Source: Spongisporangium articulatum (GTDB taxonomy: Bacteria > Actinomycetota > Actinomycetes > Actinomycetales > Kineosporiaceae). Taken from it: DNA of 64,000 nt. The stretch's first letter is position 1. Each line of letters starts with the position of its first letter. The stretch lies in contig NZ_JBITLV010000002.1 in assembly GCF_044465595.1 (NCBI RefSeq), positions 558,001 through 622,000 on the forward strand, in the 5' to 3' direction. Positions 1 to 8,197 of this stretch are shown one piece after another. The notes below the pieces were generated by a model. The model worked only from the letters and a program-made list of their open reading frames with translations, had not been told where the DNA came from and did not search any database. The translations under genes and the position numbers were made by a program.

Positions 1-891
1 CAGCAAGGCGGCGGTGACGGCGGCCAGGGGGTTGCCGGGCAGGCCGACCACGAGTGGGCCGCCGGGGGGCCGGGCGAGCAGCGCCGGGCCGCCGGGCCGG
101 GTGGCCAGCCGCGGCACGACGGGCTCGGCCGCCAGGGCGGTCAGCGCCGGCCGGACGAGGTCGACCCCGGACAGCCCCGTGCCGCCGGTGGTCAGCACGA
201 GGTCGGCGTCAGTCCCGGTCAGGGCCACCCGGGTCGCGCCGGCGTCGTCGGGAACCGTTGCCGCCGAGACGATCTCGCCGCCCAGCTGGGTCACGAGCGT
301 GGCCAGCAGGACCCCCAGCGAGTCGCGGACCTGACCCGGCCCGGGCGTCCCGCTGGTGATCACTTCGTCGCCCGTGTGCAGCAGCGCGACCCGTGGCCGG
401 CGGGCCACCGGCAGGGTGTCGTGCAGCCCGGTCACGGCCACGGCGAGGGCGACCGGCGTGAGCGTCGTGCCCGCGCCCAGCAGCACGTCGCCCGCCTGCG
501 CCTCGCGGGCCACCGGCCTCACGTGCGTGCCCGGCCCGGGCTCGGTGTCGGGGGCGTCGGGGGAGCGGTGCAGGACTCCGTCGCGGACCGCGCCGTACTC
601 GTGGCGGAGCACGCCGAGCGTGCCCCCGGGGATCAGGCCACCGGTGGCCACCCCGGTCGCGGAGCCGGGGGTGAGCGGGCCACCGTCCACCAGGATCCAG
701 GGCTCCGCCCCGGCGACGGCCCAGCCGTCCATGGCGGACGACGGGTAGTGCGGGACGTCGATCCCGGCCCTGAGGTCGGCGGCCAGCGTCCGCCCGGCGG
801 CCTCGGCCACCGGCACCCACTCGAGCACCGGCCCCGGGGCAGCCGCGTACGCCAGCCGGCGGGCGTCGTCCCACCGCACCCGCTCGTCCAT
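1..891 (-). CDS. moeA: Molybdopterin molybdenumtransferase MoeA, 3' part beyond window
   Basis: MoeA inserts molybdate into adenylylated molybdopterin in the cytoplasm, the last step in making Mo-molybdopterin. The reading frame from ATG at 891 gives 297 residues before the window ends. Visible motifs are YPSSAMDGWAV (residues 49-59, the MoeA signature region), HTGDEVI (172-178) and LTTGGTGLSGVD (233-244), the typical molybdopterin-binding core, then GLPGNP (283-288). About 100 C-terminal residues should lie outside the window. The gene is divergent from fdhD, and this fits a cofactor supply role for the molybdoenzyme encoded opposite. The shared 69-bp gap holds a tandem repeat that could control both directions. 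Confidence 0.9.
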   Translation of the reverse strand, partial: MDERVRWDDARRLAYAAAPGPVLEWVPVAEAAGRTLAADLRAGIDVPHYPSSAMDGWAVAGAEPWILVDGGPLTPGSATGVATGGLIPGGTLGVLRHEYGAVRDGVLHRSPDAPDTEPGPGTHVRPVAREAQAGDVLLGAGTTLTPVALAVAVTGLHDTLPVARRPRVALLHTGDEVITSGTPGPGQVRDSLGVLLATLVTQLGGEIVSAATVPDDAGATRVALTGTDADLVLTTGGTGLSGVDLVRPALTALAAEPVVPRLATRPGGPALLARPPGGPLVVGLPGNPLAAVTAALL

Positions 892-922
892 GCCCGACAC
901 CGTACGGCCCGACACCGTACGG
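892..922. repeat. Tandem 15-bp repeat with two CCGTACGG palindromes between moeA and fdhD
   Basis: Two perfect head-to-tail copies of GCCCGACACCGTACG occupy 892-906 and 907-921. Each copy contributes a CCGTACGG palindrome (900-907 and 915-922). The repeat starts at the moeA start codon and lies 39 bp before fdhD, a good place for an operator shared by the divergent genes. No regulator is identified. Confidence 0.6.
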
Positions 923-960
923 CCCGTGCCGGGTCCCGGCCGCGGTGCGACACTGGGCCC

Positions 961-1824
961 ATGGGTCGGGTCACGGCGCGACGAAGGGTCACCCGCATCA
1001 CGATCGGCGCGGCCGGCGAGGGTGCGGGCGTCTCGCGGCGCGAGGATGTGCTGGCCGTCGAGGAACCGTTGGAGCTGCGGGTCGCGGGTGAGCCGTTCAG
1101 CGTCACGATGCGCACGCCGGGCCACGACTTCGAGCTGGCCGCCGGGTTCCTGGTCGGCGAGGGCGTCGTGGCGCACTCCGGGCAGTTGGGGGCGTTGCGG
1201 TACTGCGCGGGCGTCGACGAGCACGGTGAGAACACGTACAACGTGCTGGACGTCGTCCTGGGCCCCGGCGTGGCCCCGCCGGGCGACGCGCTGCGCCGCA
1301 ACGTCTACACGAGCAGCTCGTGCGGCCTGTGCGGGAAGGCGAGCATCGAGGCCGTGCGCACCCGCTCGCACCACGCGGTGCGCGGCGACGACCTGCGGGT
1401 GACGGCCGACTGGCTGGTCACGCTGCCCGCGACGCTGCGGGCCGGTCAGCGTGGGTTCGACCAGACCGGCGGCCTGCATGCGGCCGCGCTGTTCGACGCG
1501 GCCACGGGTGAGCTGCTCGTGCTGCGCGAGGACGTGGGGCGGCACAACGCGGTCGACAAGGTCGTGGGCTGGGCGCTGACCGCCGACCGGCTGCCGCTGT
1601 CCGGCACCGTGCTGATGCTCAGCGGACGGGCCGGGTTCGAGCTGGTGCAGAAGGCGTCGATGGCCGGGATCGCCTGCGTGGCGGCCGTTTCCGCGCCCTC
1701 CTCGCTGGCCGTCGAGCTGGCCGCCGAGGTGGGCATGACGTTGGTGGGTTTCGTGCGCGACCCGTCGCTGGTGGTGTACGCCGGGGCCGAGCGGGTGCTG
1801 ACCGGTGCGCAGGTGCGGGCATGA
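961..1824 (+). CDS. fdhD: Formate dehydrogenase accessory sulfurtransferase FdhD
   Basis: FdhD passes sulfur from a cysteine desulfurase to the molybdenum cofactor of formate-dehydrogenase-type enzymes, which need a sulfurated Mo centre. The 287-residue product has the family length. It carries CGLCG (121-125) with the two conserved cysteines C121 and C124, GHDFELAAGFL (54-64) and the C-terminal GRAGFELVQKA segment. ATG 961 is chosen because family homology begins soon after it, and a weak -10-like GACACT (949-954) lies 6 nt upstream. The gene overlaps the following oxidoreductase by 4 nt, so the two are probably translated together and FdhD probably serves that enzyme. Confidence 0.95.
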   Translation: MGRVTARRRVTRITIGAAGEGAGVSRREDVLAVEEPLELRVAGEPFSVTMRTPGHDFELAAGFLVGEGVVAHSGQLGALRYCAGVDEHGENTYNVLDVVLGPGVAPPGDALRRNVYTSSSCGLCGKASIEAVRTRSHHAVRGDDLRVTADWLVTLPATLRAGQRGFDQTGGLHAAALFDAATGELLVLREDVGRHNAVDKVVGWALTADRLPLSGTVLMLSGRAGFELVQKASMAGIACVAAVSAPSSLAVELAAEVGMTLVGFVRDPSLVVYAGAERVLTGAQVRA

Positions 1825-4118
1825 GCCGGAAGGTGCCCGGCGACGTCCCGCGGGGCGTTCCCTGGCCCGAACTCGAGGTGCACGAGCCGAAGCAGGTGGC
1901 GGTCGGCGTCCCGGCCATCCTGCATGCGATGGAACCCGCGCTGCGGGAGCTGGGTCCGGTGCGGACCGCGCGGTTGATGACGGCCATCAACCAGAAGGAC
2001 GGCTTCGACTGCATGAGCTGCGCGTGGCCCGACCCGGGGCACCGCAACACGTTGGAGTTCTGCGAGAACGGCGCCAAGGCGGTCACCTGGGAGGCGACCC
2101 CGCGGACGGTGCCGAGCGGCTTCTGGGCCGAGAACTCGCTGACCTCCCTGGCCGGGCGCACCGAGTACTGGCTCGGGCAGCAGGGCCGGCTCGTCGAGCC
2201 GGTGTACAAGCCGGTGGGGGAGGACCACTACCGGCCGGTGAGCTGGGCGGAGGCGTTCGAGGTCGTCGGTGCCGCGCTGCGCGGGCTGGCCGACCCCGAC
2301 CGGGCCGCGTTCTACACCAGCGGTCGGACGGCGAACGAGACCGCCTTCCTGTACGGGCTCTTCGTGCGGTCGTACGGCACCAACAACCTGCCCGACTGCT
2401 CGAACATGTGCCACGAGTCGACCGGCACCGCGCTCGGCCAGACGCTGGGCATCGGCAAGTCGACCATCACCTACGACGACTTCGCCCGGGCCGACCTCGT
2501 GATCGTGATGGGGCAGAACCCGGGCACGAACCACCCGCGCATGCTCACCGCCCTGGAGGAGTGCAAGCGGGCCGGTGGCTCGGTGGTGGCGGTGAACCCG
2601 CTGCCCGAGGCCGGGCTGATCCGGTACAAGAACCCGCAGCGACCGCGCGGGGTCGTCGGCCGCGGGACGCCCATCGCCGACGCCTTCCTGCAGATCCGTT
2701 CCGGCGGCGACATGGCCCTGCTGCAGGCCGTCTCCAAACGCGTACTGGCCGCTGAGGACGCCGCTCCCGGAACGGTTCTCGACCACGAGTTCATCGAGGC
2801 GCACGTCAGCGGGTTCGCCGGGACCGCCGAGCACCTGCGGGCGGTCGACGACGAGGAGGTGCTGCGCGCCACCGGGCTCACGCTCGAAGAGATCGACGAC
2901 CTGGCGGCGCGGTACGTGGCCGCCGACCGGGTGATCATCACGTGGGCGATGGGGCTGACCCAGCAGCGCAAGGCGGTCGACACCATCCGCGAGATCGTGA
3001 ATCTCCTGCTCCTGCGCGGGAACATCGGGAGACCGGGGGCCGGCGCCTCCCCGATCCGCGGGCACAGCAACGTGCAGGGCGACCGGACGATGGGCATCTG
3101 GGAGCGGATGCCCGACGCGTTCCTCGACCGGCTCGGGGCCGAGTTCGGCTTCGACCCGCCGCGTCGGCCGGGCTTCGACGCGGTGGCCACCGTGCAGGCC
3201 ATGCAGCGCGGCGAGATCGAGGTGTTCTTCGCCCTCGGCGGGAACTTCGTCGGCGCCATCTCCGACACCCTGGCCGCTGAGGCGGCCATGCGGGGGACCC
3301 GCCTGTCGGTGCAGGTCTCCACCAAGCTGAACCGCAGTCACGTCGTCACCGGTGAGGCGGCGCTGATCCTGCCCACGCTGGGCCGCACCGAGATCGACCT
3401 GCAGGCGTCCGGCCCGCAGTTCGTCTCGGTCGAGGACAGCGTGTGCGCGGTGCACGCCTCGCACGGCGCCGTCCCGCCCGTGGCGCCCGGCCTGCTCAGC
3501 GAGGTGGCGATCGTGAGTCGCCTGGCCCGCGCCGTGCTCGGCGCGGACCACCCCGTCGACTGGGCGGGCTTCGAGGCCGACTACGACCGCATCCGTACCC
3601 ACATCGCCCACGTGGTGCCCGGGTTCGAGAACTTCCACGAGGACGTCCGGCGCGCGGGCGGGTTCGTGCTGCCGAACGGGCCGCGCGACTCGCGCACGTT
3701 CGCCACCGTCACCGGGCGGGCGATGATGACCGTCAACGAGCTCGAGCACCTGGAGTGCCCGCCGGGCCGGCTGATCCTGCAGACGCTGCGCTCGCACGAC
3801 CAGTTCAACACCACCATCTACGGGCTGAACGACCGCTACCGCGGCGTGAGGCGCGGCCGCGACGTGGTGTTCGTGAACCCGCACGACCTGCGGGCGCTCG
3901 GCCTGGAGCCCGGCCAGCGGGTCGACGTCGTGAGCGAGTGGCCGGGGGAGCCCGACCGGGTGCTGCCCGACCAGCGGCTGGTCGAGTACCCGACGGCCCG
4001 CGGGTGCGCGGCGGCCTACTACCCGGAGGCCAACGTGCTGGTCCCGCTGGCCAGCGCGGCGCTGGAGAGCAACACCCCGGTCTCCAAGGCGATCGTGGTC
4101 CGGTTGGTGCCGCGCTAG
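1821..4118 (+). CDS. FdhF/YdeP-family molybdopterin oxidoreductase
   Basis: Cytoplasmic molybdopterin-dependent oxidoreductase of 765 residues, related to the formate dehydrogenase alpha chain but of the FdhF/YdeP (TIGR01701-type) branch, whose substrate is not settled. An N-terminal cysteine cluster is reduced (C64, C67, C81). The cofactor region follows with CSNMCHES (193-200), then the P-loop-like GQNPGTNHPRM. The C-terminal molybdopterin-dinucleotide domain starts near RLILQTLRSHDQFNT. No signal peptide is visible, and no partner beta or gamma subunit is encoded nearby. Overlap with fdhD and divergence from moeA suggest a self-contained molybdoenzyme cassette. Formate is the default guess for substrate, not a demonstrated one. 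Confidence 0.9.
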   Translation: MSRKVPGDVPRGVPWPELEVHEPKQVAVGVPAILHAMEPALRELGPVRTARLMTAINQKDGFDCMSCAWPDPGHRNTLEFCENGAKAVTWEATPRTVPSGFWAENSLTSLAGRTEYWLGQQGRLVEPVYKPVGEDHYRPVSWAEAFEVVGAALRGLADPDRAAFYTSGRTANETAFLYGLFVRSYGTNNLPDCSNMCHESTGTALGQTLGIGKSTITYDDFARADLVIVMGQNPGTNHPRMLTALEECKRAGGSVVAVNPLPEAGLIRYKNPQRPRGVVGRGTPIADAFLQIRSGGDMALLQAVSKRVLAAEDAAPGTVLDHEFIEAHVSGFAGTAEHLRAVDDEEVLRATGLTLEEIDDLAARYVAADRVIITWAMGLTQQRKAVDTIREIVNLLLLRGNIGRPGAGASPIRGHSNVQGDRTMGIWERMPDAFLDRLGAEFGFDPPRRPGFDAVATVQAMQRGEIEVFFALGGNFVGAISDTLAAEAAMRGTRLSVQVSTKLNRSHVVTGEAALILPTLGRTEIDLQASGPQFVSVEDSVCAVHASHGAVPPVAPGLLSEVAIVSRLARAVLGADHPVDWAGFEADYDRIRTHIAHVVPGFENFHEDVRRAGGFVLPNGPRDSRTFATVTGRAMMTVNELEHLECPPGRLILQTLRSHDQFNTTIYGLNDRYRGVRRGRDVVFVNPHDLRALGLEPGQRVDVVSEWPGEPDRVLPDQRLVEYPTARGCAAAYYPEANVLVPLASAALESNTPVSKAIVVRLVPR

Positions 4119-4490
4119 CTACCTGCTCAGCTTGGGTGCCCGGCGGACGGCCCTGCGGACCGGCAGCAGCGAGAACGCGCCGAACACGAGCACCGAGCCC
4201 TGCACCTTCCGGCGCGACGCGACGGACAGGTCGCGCCGCCGGATCAGCCGGCTCACGCCCGCCACCTCCAACGGGTGCAGCAGCAGGGTGGCGGTGACCG
4301 CGTCGGCGCCGATCTGCACGAGCGGGGGGATCTTCTTGGGCCGGGCCGCCGCCAGCCCGATGCAGGACAGCCCGAAGGCCAGGACGCCGGCCGTCAGGGG
4401 CAGCGGCGGCAGCACCTCCCGGGTGCTGAGCGTCACGGGGGCGGAAAGGGGCGATTCAGGCGCCTTCGTCTTCGGCATGGGCGGCAGCAT
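4119..4490 (-). CDS. Small membrane protein, function unknown
   Basis: A 123-residue product from ATG 4490; a second ATG at 4478 would give 119 residues. I do not recognise the family. Hydrophobic stretches are visible at LPLTAGVLAFGLSCIGLAAA, at VQIGADAVTATLLLHPLEVA and near the C-terminus (GSVLVFGAFSLLPV), followed by a basic tail with many Arg and Lys. The layout suggests two or three membrane segments with a positive cytoplasmic end. It is convergent with the molybdoenzyme, with no gap between the two genes, and divergent from the ABC exporter. Codon use matches its neighbours. Confidence 0.6.
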   Translation of the reverse strand: MLPPMPKTKAPESPLSAPVTLSTREVLPPLPLTAGVLAFGLSCIGLAAARPKKIPPLVQIGADAVTATLLLHPLEVAGVSRLIRRRDLSVASRRKVQGSVLVFGAFSLLPVRRAVRRAPKLSR

Positions 4491-4581
4491 GTCAGCCGAT
4501 CGCGGGGAATGACAGATGTCATGGGCCGGACGTGACGCTCGGCCGAGGCACACCGGTTCGTCCGGGAGGACCGTGGTGGTC

Positions 4582-5535
4582 ATGACAACGACCAGCACGC
4601 AACGACCCTGGCCCCGGACCGGCCCGGCTGCGGCCCTGCGGCTCGAAGGCGTCGTGAAGTCCTTCGGGGACGTCGTGGCCGTCAACGGGCTCGACCTGAC
4701 CGTCCAGCCGGGCGAGATCGTGGCCTTCCTCGGCCCGAACGGCGCCGGCAAGACCAGCACCCTCGACATGGTGCTCGGCCTCAGCCGCCCGACCGGCGGC
4801 ACCCTGCAGGTGTTCGGCAGCGACCCGCTCGACGCCGTCATGCACGGCCGGGTCGCCGCCGTCATGCAGACCGGGGGCCTGCTGAAGGACCTGACCGTCC
4901 GCGAGACCGTCCGGCTGACCGCGGCGCTGCACCGCCACCCCGCGGCCGTGGACGCCGTGCTGGAGCGGGCGGGGATCACGGAGATCGGCGACCGGCGGGT
5001 CGACAAGTGCTCCGGAGGGGAGCAGCAGCGCCTGCGGTTCGCGCTGGCGCTGCTGCCCGAGCCCGACCTGCTGATCCTCGACGAGCCCACGACGGGCATG
5101 GACGTCGAGGCCCGCCGCTCGTTCTGGACCTCGATCCGGCAGGACGCCGCGCGCGGCCGGACGATCGTCTTCGCGACCCACTACCTGGACGAGGCCGACG
5201 CCTACGCCGACCGGATCGTGATGGTCCGCAAGGGCCGGGTGGTCGCCGACGGCAGCTCCAACGAGATCCGGGCGAAGGCCTCGGGCCGCACGGTCCGGGC
5301 CACTCTGCCCGGCGCGGACGCCGGTTCGGTCGTGGCGGCCCTGGCCGCGATCCCCGGGGTGACGAACGTCGAGTTCCGGGGGGACGTCGTCCAGCTGCGC
5401 ACGTCCGACTCGGACACCGCGCTGCGCTACCTGCTCACGCAGACCGCCGCGCACGACGTCGACGTCACCTCCCACACCCTCGAGGACGCGTTCGTCGCCC
5501 TCACCGTCGACCCGCAGGAAGGCCCGCAGTCATGA
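4582..5535 (+). CDS. ABC-2 type transporter ATP-binding protein
   Basis: ATPase of a DrrA/CcmA-like exporter, 317 residues. It carries Walker A GPNGAGKT (51-58), Q-loop around Q97, signature SGGEQQR (144-150) and Walker B LLILDEP (163-169). The C-terminal extension from about 240 matches the regulatory tail seen in DrrA-type subunits. Start ATG 4582 follows a GGGAGGA ribosome-binding site at 4564-4570. It overlaps the permease gene by 4 nt (ATGA) and precedes a histidine kinase and response regulator. Such units usually export drugs, lantibiotics or membrane-active compounds, but the substrate cannot be read from the sequence. Confidence 0.92.
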   Translation: MTTTSTQRPWPRTGPAAALRLEGVVKSFGDVVAVNGLDLTVQPGEIVAFLGPNGAGKTSTLDMVLGLSRPTGGTLQVFGSDPLDAVMHGRVAAVMQTGGLLKDLTVRETVRLTAALHRHPAAVDAVLERAGITEIGDRRVDKCSGGEQQRLRFALALLPEPDLLILDEPTTGMDVEARRSFWTSIRQDAARGRTIVFATHYLDEADAYADRIVMVRKGRVVADGSSNEIRAKASGRTVRATLPGADAGSVVAALAAIPGVTNVEFRGDVVQLRTSDSDTALRYLLTQTAAHDVDVTSHTLEDAFVALTVDPQEGPQS

Positions 5536-6311
5536 CCACCACCACGGCCGGAACAGCCCGGACGGCGACCGCCCGGCCCCGCGGCCCGGTCCTGTTCAGC
5601 CCCACGTACCTCGCACTCGACATCCGCCGGGCGCTGCGCAACCGGCGCACCCTGATCTTCCTGCTGATCATGCCGGTCGGGTTCTTCTTCCTGTTCGGCG
5701 GCCAGTACCGCACCGGCGACCCCGACGCCTACGCCTACGTGATGGCCAGCATGGCCGTGTACGGCGCGATGATCGCCACCACGTCGACGGGCGCCCAGGT
5801 CTCGGTCGAGCGGTCGCTGGGCTGGACCCGGCAGCTGCGGCTCACCCCGCTGCGCCCGGCCGGGTACGTGCTGACCAAGATCCTGTCGGCGCTGGTGCTG
5901 GGCATCGTGCCGATCGTCCTGGTCCTGGCGGCCGGGGCGGTGACCGGGGCCAACCCGTCGCTCACCGACTTCCTCGAGATCGGCGCGCTGGCCTGGGTCT
6001 GCTCGCTGGTCTTCGCGGCCTTCGGCCTGTTCGTCGGCTACCTGGTGCCGGCCGAGAACGCGATGCAGTTCATCGGCCCGCTGCTGGCCCTGATGAGCTT
6101 CTTCGGCGGCCTGTTCTTCCCGCTCGACAAGGGCTCGACGCTGGCCGACATCGCGCCCTACATGCCGACCTACGCGGTCGGGCTGATCACCCGCAGCCCG
6201 ATCACCGACTCCGGCCTGACCCTCGCGCACCTGGGTGACCTGGCCCTGTGGGTGGCGATCTTCGGGATCGGTACGGCGATCCTGTTCCGCCGCGACACGG
6301 CCCGGGTCTGA
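5532..6311 (+). CDS. ABC-2 type transporter permease
   Basis: 259-residue membrane component of the exporter. An N-terminal cytoplasmic segment leads to about six hydrophobic helices, the first being TLIFLLIMPVGFFFLFGG (about 38-55) and later ones VLGIVPIVLVLAAGAV and FIGPLLALMSFFGGLFF. The protein has the usual length and helix spacing of ABC-2 permeases (DrrB-like). Its start overlaps the ATPase stop, which implies coupled translation. The histidine kinase follows after 46 bp, with its own -10-like element. Confidence 0.9.
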   Translation: MTTTTAGTARTATARPRGPVLFSPTYLALDIRRALRNRRTLIFLLIMPVGFFFLFGGQYRTGDPDAYAYVMASMAVYGAMIATTSTGAQVSVERSLGWTRQLRLTPLRPAGYVLTKILSALVLGIVPIVLVLAAGAVTGANPSLTDFLEIGALAWVCSLVFAAFGLFVGYLVPAENAMQFIGPLLALMSFFGGLFFPLDKGSTLADIAPYMPTYAVGLITRSPITDSGLTLAHLGDLALWVAIFGIGTAILFRRDTARV

Positions 6312-6344
6312 GTTGGGTCTGAACCCGGCGTCCACGCCGTCGAC

Positions 6345-6350
6345 TACCGT
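6345..6350 (+). promoter_or_regulatory. -10-like TACCGT 7 nt before the kinase start
   Basis: TACCGT followed by a 7-nt spacer and GTG 6358, with no Shine-Dalgarno sequence. The arrangement fits a leaderless transcript for the kinase/regulator pair. Confidence 0.5.
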
Positions 6351-6357
6351 CGGCGGC

Positions 6358-7518
6358 GTGGACGCACGCTCGGACAGGGTGATCAACCCGGTCGTGCCCG
6401 CGCCGCCCGGACTCTCGGCCGAGGAGCACGCCACCTGGGGGCCGCGCGGCAACCGCGGCTGGATCTTCGCGGCCGTCTGGCTGCTGTTCCTCAGCGACAC
6501 CCTGAGCTCCGCCTGGGACCTCGAGCCGGTCGGACGGCGGGTCGCCGGTCTGGCCCTGGTCGTGGCGTTCGCCGCCTTCTACCTGAGGGTCTTCTGGGTG
6601 GCCCGCTCGTTCCGCTGGCGTGGCGGTCGCGACTTCAGCCCCGCCGTCCGGGCGGTGGCGATCGGCGCCGGCATCGCGTTCACGGTCGCCGCCTGCCTGG
6701 TCATCGGTCAGTCGGGCACGGCGTTCGTCGTCTACCTCGCCGTGGTCGGGGTGCTGTGCCTGCCGACCCTGCCGGCCGCCCTGTTCGCCCTGGCCCTCAT
6801 CGTGGTGATCGTCGTGGCCACCCGGGCCGTGCCCGGGTGGGAGCCGGACAACACCCTGCCCTTCTCGGTGTTCCTGGCCGCCCTCGCGGTCTGGGGCATC
6901 TCGCAGATGATCGCCCGCAACCGTCAGCTGGCCGAGGCCAACGAGGAGATCACCGAGCTCGCGGTGGCCCAGGAGCGCAGCCGGTTCTCCCGCGACCTGC
7001 ACGACCTGCTCGGACACTCGCTGACCGTCGTCGCGGTGAAGGCGGAACTGGCCGGACGGCTGGTGCACACCGACCCCGACCGCGCCGCGCAGGAGATCGC
7101 CGAGGTCGAGCAGCTGGCCCGCACCGCCCTGGCCGACGTGCGGGCCGCCGTCCGCGGCGTGCGCGAGATCAGCCTGGCCGTCGAACTCGCCTCCGCCCGC
7201 ACGGCTCTCGAGGCGGCCGACATCGACGCCCGGCTGCCGACGGCGCTCGACGACATCCCGCCCGAGCGCGGCGAGCTGTTCGGCTGGGTGGTGCGCGAGG
7301 GCGTCACCAACGTGGTGCGGCACAGCGGCGCCCGGCACTGCACGATCTCGGTGGACGCGCGCGAGGTGCAGATCGTGGACGACGGGCGCGGGCCTCGCGA
7401 GGGTGCCTCCGGAGGTCAGGGGCTGGCCGGACTGCGGGAGCGGGCGGCCGCCGCGGGCGCCGCCCTGAGCGTGGCCCGCGCCGAGGCGGGCGGCTTCGTG
7501 CTGCGGGTGGGCTGGTGA
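6358..7518 (+). CDS. Sensor histidine kinase, DesK/NarX-like (HisKA_3)
   Basis: Membrane sensor of 386 residues. About five hydrophobic segments cover residues 30-185. A short coiled linker follows, then the HisKA_3 dimerisation motif SRDLHDLLGHSL with phospho-acceptor H215. The ATPase part shows REGVTNVVRHSGA (N box) and DDGRG (G1 box), then GGQGLAGLRER. GTG 6358 is chosen because a -10-like TACCGT lies 7 nt upstream and there is no ribosome-binding site. The response regulator starts 19 nt after the stop. Placed after an ABC-2 exporter, the pair probably senses membrane stress or the exported compound and controls the exporter (inference). Confidence 0.9.
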   Translation: MDARSDRVINPVVPAPPGLSAEEHATWGPRGNRGWIFAAVWLLFLSDTLSSAWDLEPVGRRVAGLALVVAFAAFYLRVFWVARSFRWRGGRDFSPAVRAVAIGAGIAFTVAACLVIGQSGTAFVVYLAVVGVLCLPTLPAALFALALIVVIVVATRAVPGWEPDNTLPFSVFLAALAVWGISQMIARNRQLAEANEEITELAVAQERSRFSRDLHDLLGHSLTVVAVKAELAGRLVHTDPDRAAQEIAEVEQLARTALADVRAAVRGVREISLAVELASARTALEAADIDARLPTALDDIPPERGELFGWVVREGVTNVVRHSGARHCTISVDAREVQIVDDGRGPREGASGGQGLAGLRERAAAAGAALSVARAEAGGFVLRVGW

Positions 7519-7537
7519 GCGGGCCGGTGAGCGACGC

Positions 7538-8155
7538 ATGACCATCCGCCTCCTGCTCGCCGACGACCAGGCCATGGTGCGAGGCGCGCTGGCCGCTCTG
7601 CTCGGGCTCGAACCGGACATCGAGGTGGTGGCCGAGGTCGGGCGCGGTGACGAGGTGGTGGCCGCGGCCGTGGCGCACTCGGTCGACGTCGCCGTGCTCG
7701 ACATCGAGATGCCGGGGCTGGACGGGATCGCCGCGGCGGCGCAGCTGCGCACGGCGGTGCCGGCGGTGCGGGTGCTGATCGTCACCACGTTCGGCCGCCC
7801 GGGCTACCTGAAGCGGGCGATGGACGCCGGGGCGGCCGGGTTCGTGGTCAAGGACACCCCGGCCCGGCAGCTCGCCGAGGCCGTGCGCCGCGTGCACGCC
7901 GGGCTGCGGGTGGTCGACCCCACCCTGGCCGCCGACACCCTGGTGACGGGCGACAGCCCGCTGACCAGCCGGGAGACCGAGGTGCTGGCCGCGGCCCGCG
8001 ACGGCGGCACGGTGGCCGACCTGGCCGGACAGCTCAGCCTGTCGTCGGGCACGGTGCGTAACCATCTGAGTTCGGCGATCGGCAAGACCGGGGCGCGGAC
8101 GCGGGCCGAGGCCATCCGGATCGCGGAGGAGAACGGCTGGCTGCTGGGTACCTGA
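7538..8155 (+). CDS. Response regulator, NarL/DesR family
   Basis: 205-residue DNA-binding regulator. The receiver domain (1-120) has acidic pocket D9/D10, phospho-acceptor D55 in VLDIEMPG and conserved K105. The LuxR-type helix-turn-helix runs from about 140, with LTSRETEVL and GTVRNHLSSAIGKTGARTRAEA. It is the cognate partner of the upstream kinase, with the same orientation and a 19-nt gap. The likely target is the promoter of the ABC exporter operon; no clear operator is visible. Confidence 0.93.
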   Translation: MTIRLLLADDQAMVRGALAALLGLEPDIEVVAEVGRGDEVVAAAVAHSVDVAVLDIEMPGLDGIAAAAQLRTAVPAVRVLIVTTFGRPGYLKRAMDAGAAGFVVKDTPARQLAEAVRRVHAGLRVVDPTLAADTLVTGDSPLTSRETEVLAAARDGGTVADLAGQLSLSSGTVRNHLSSAIGKTGARTRAEAIRIAEENGWLLGT

Positions 8156-8184
8156 AACCTGTGCGGCCGGTGTGACCTGCGTGC

Positions 8185-8190
8185 CAGGAT
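8185..8190 (+). promoter_or_regulatory. -10-like CAGGAT 7 nt before GTG 8198
   Basis: CAGGAT then GCGGACC then GTG. It supports GTG 8198 as a leaderless start rather than the in-frame ATG at 8189, which would overlap the hexamer. Confidence 0.45.
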
Positions 8191-8197
8191 GCGGACC

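Noticed and set aside
949..954. -10 hexamer GACACT before fdhD
   Set aside because: Spacing is right but the first base pair differs from TA; too weak to list as a promoter.
1446..3884. 812-codon open frame on the minus strand opposite fdhD and the molybdoenzyme
   Set aside because: It mirrors two well-supported genes. Its protein is Arg/Gly/Ala/Val-rich without motifs, as expected for antisense frames in high-GC DNA.
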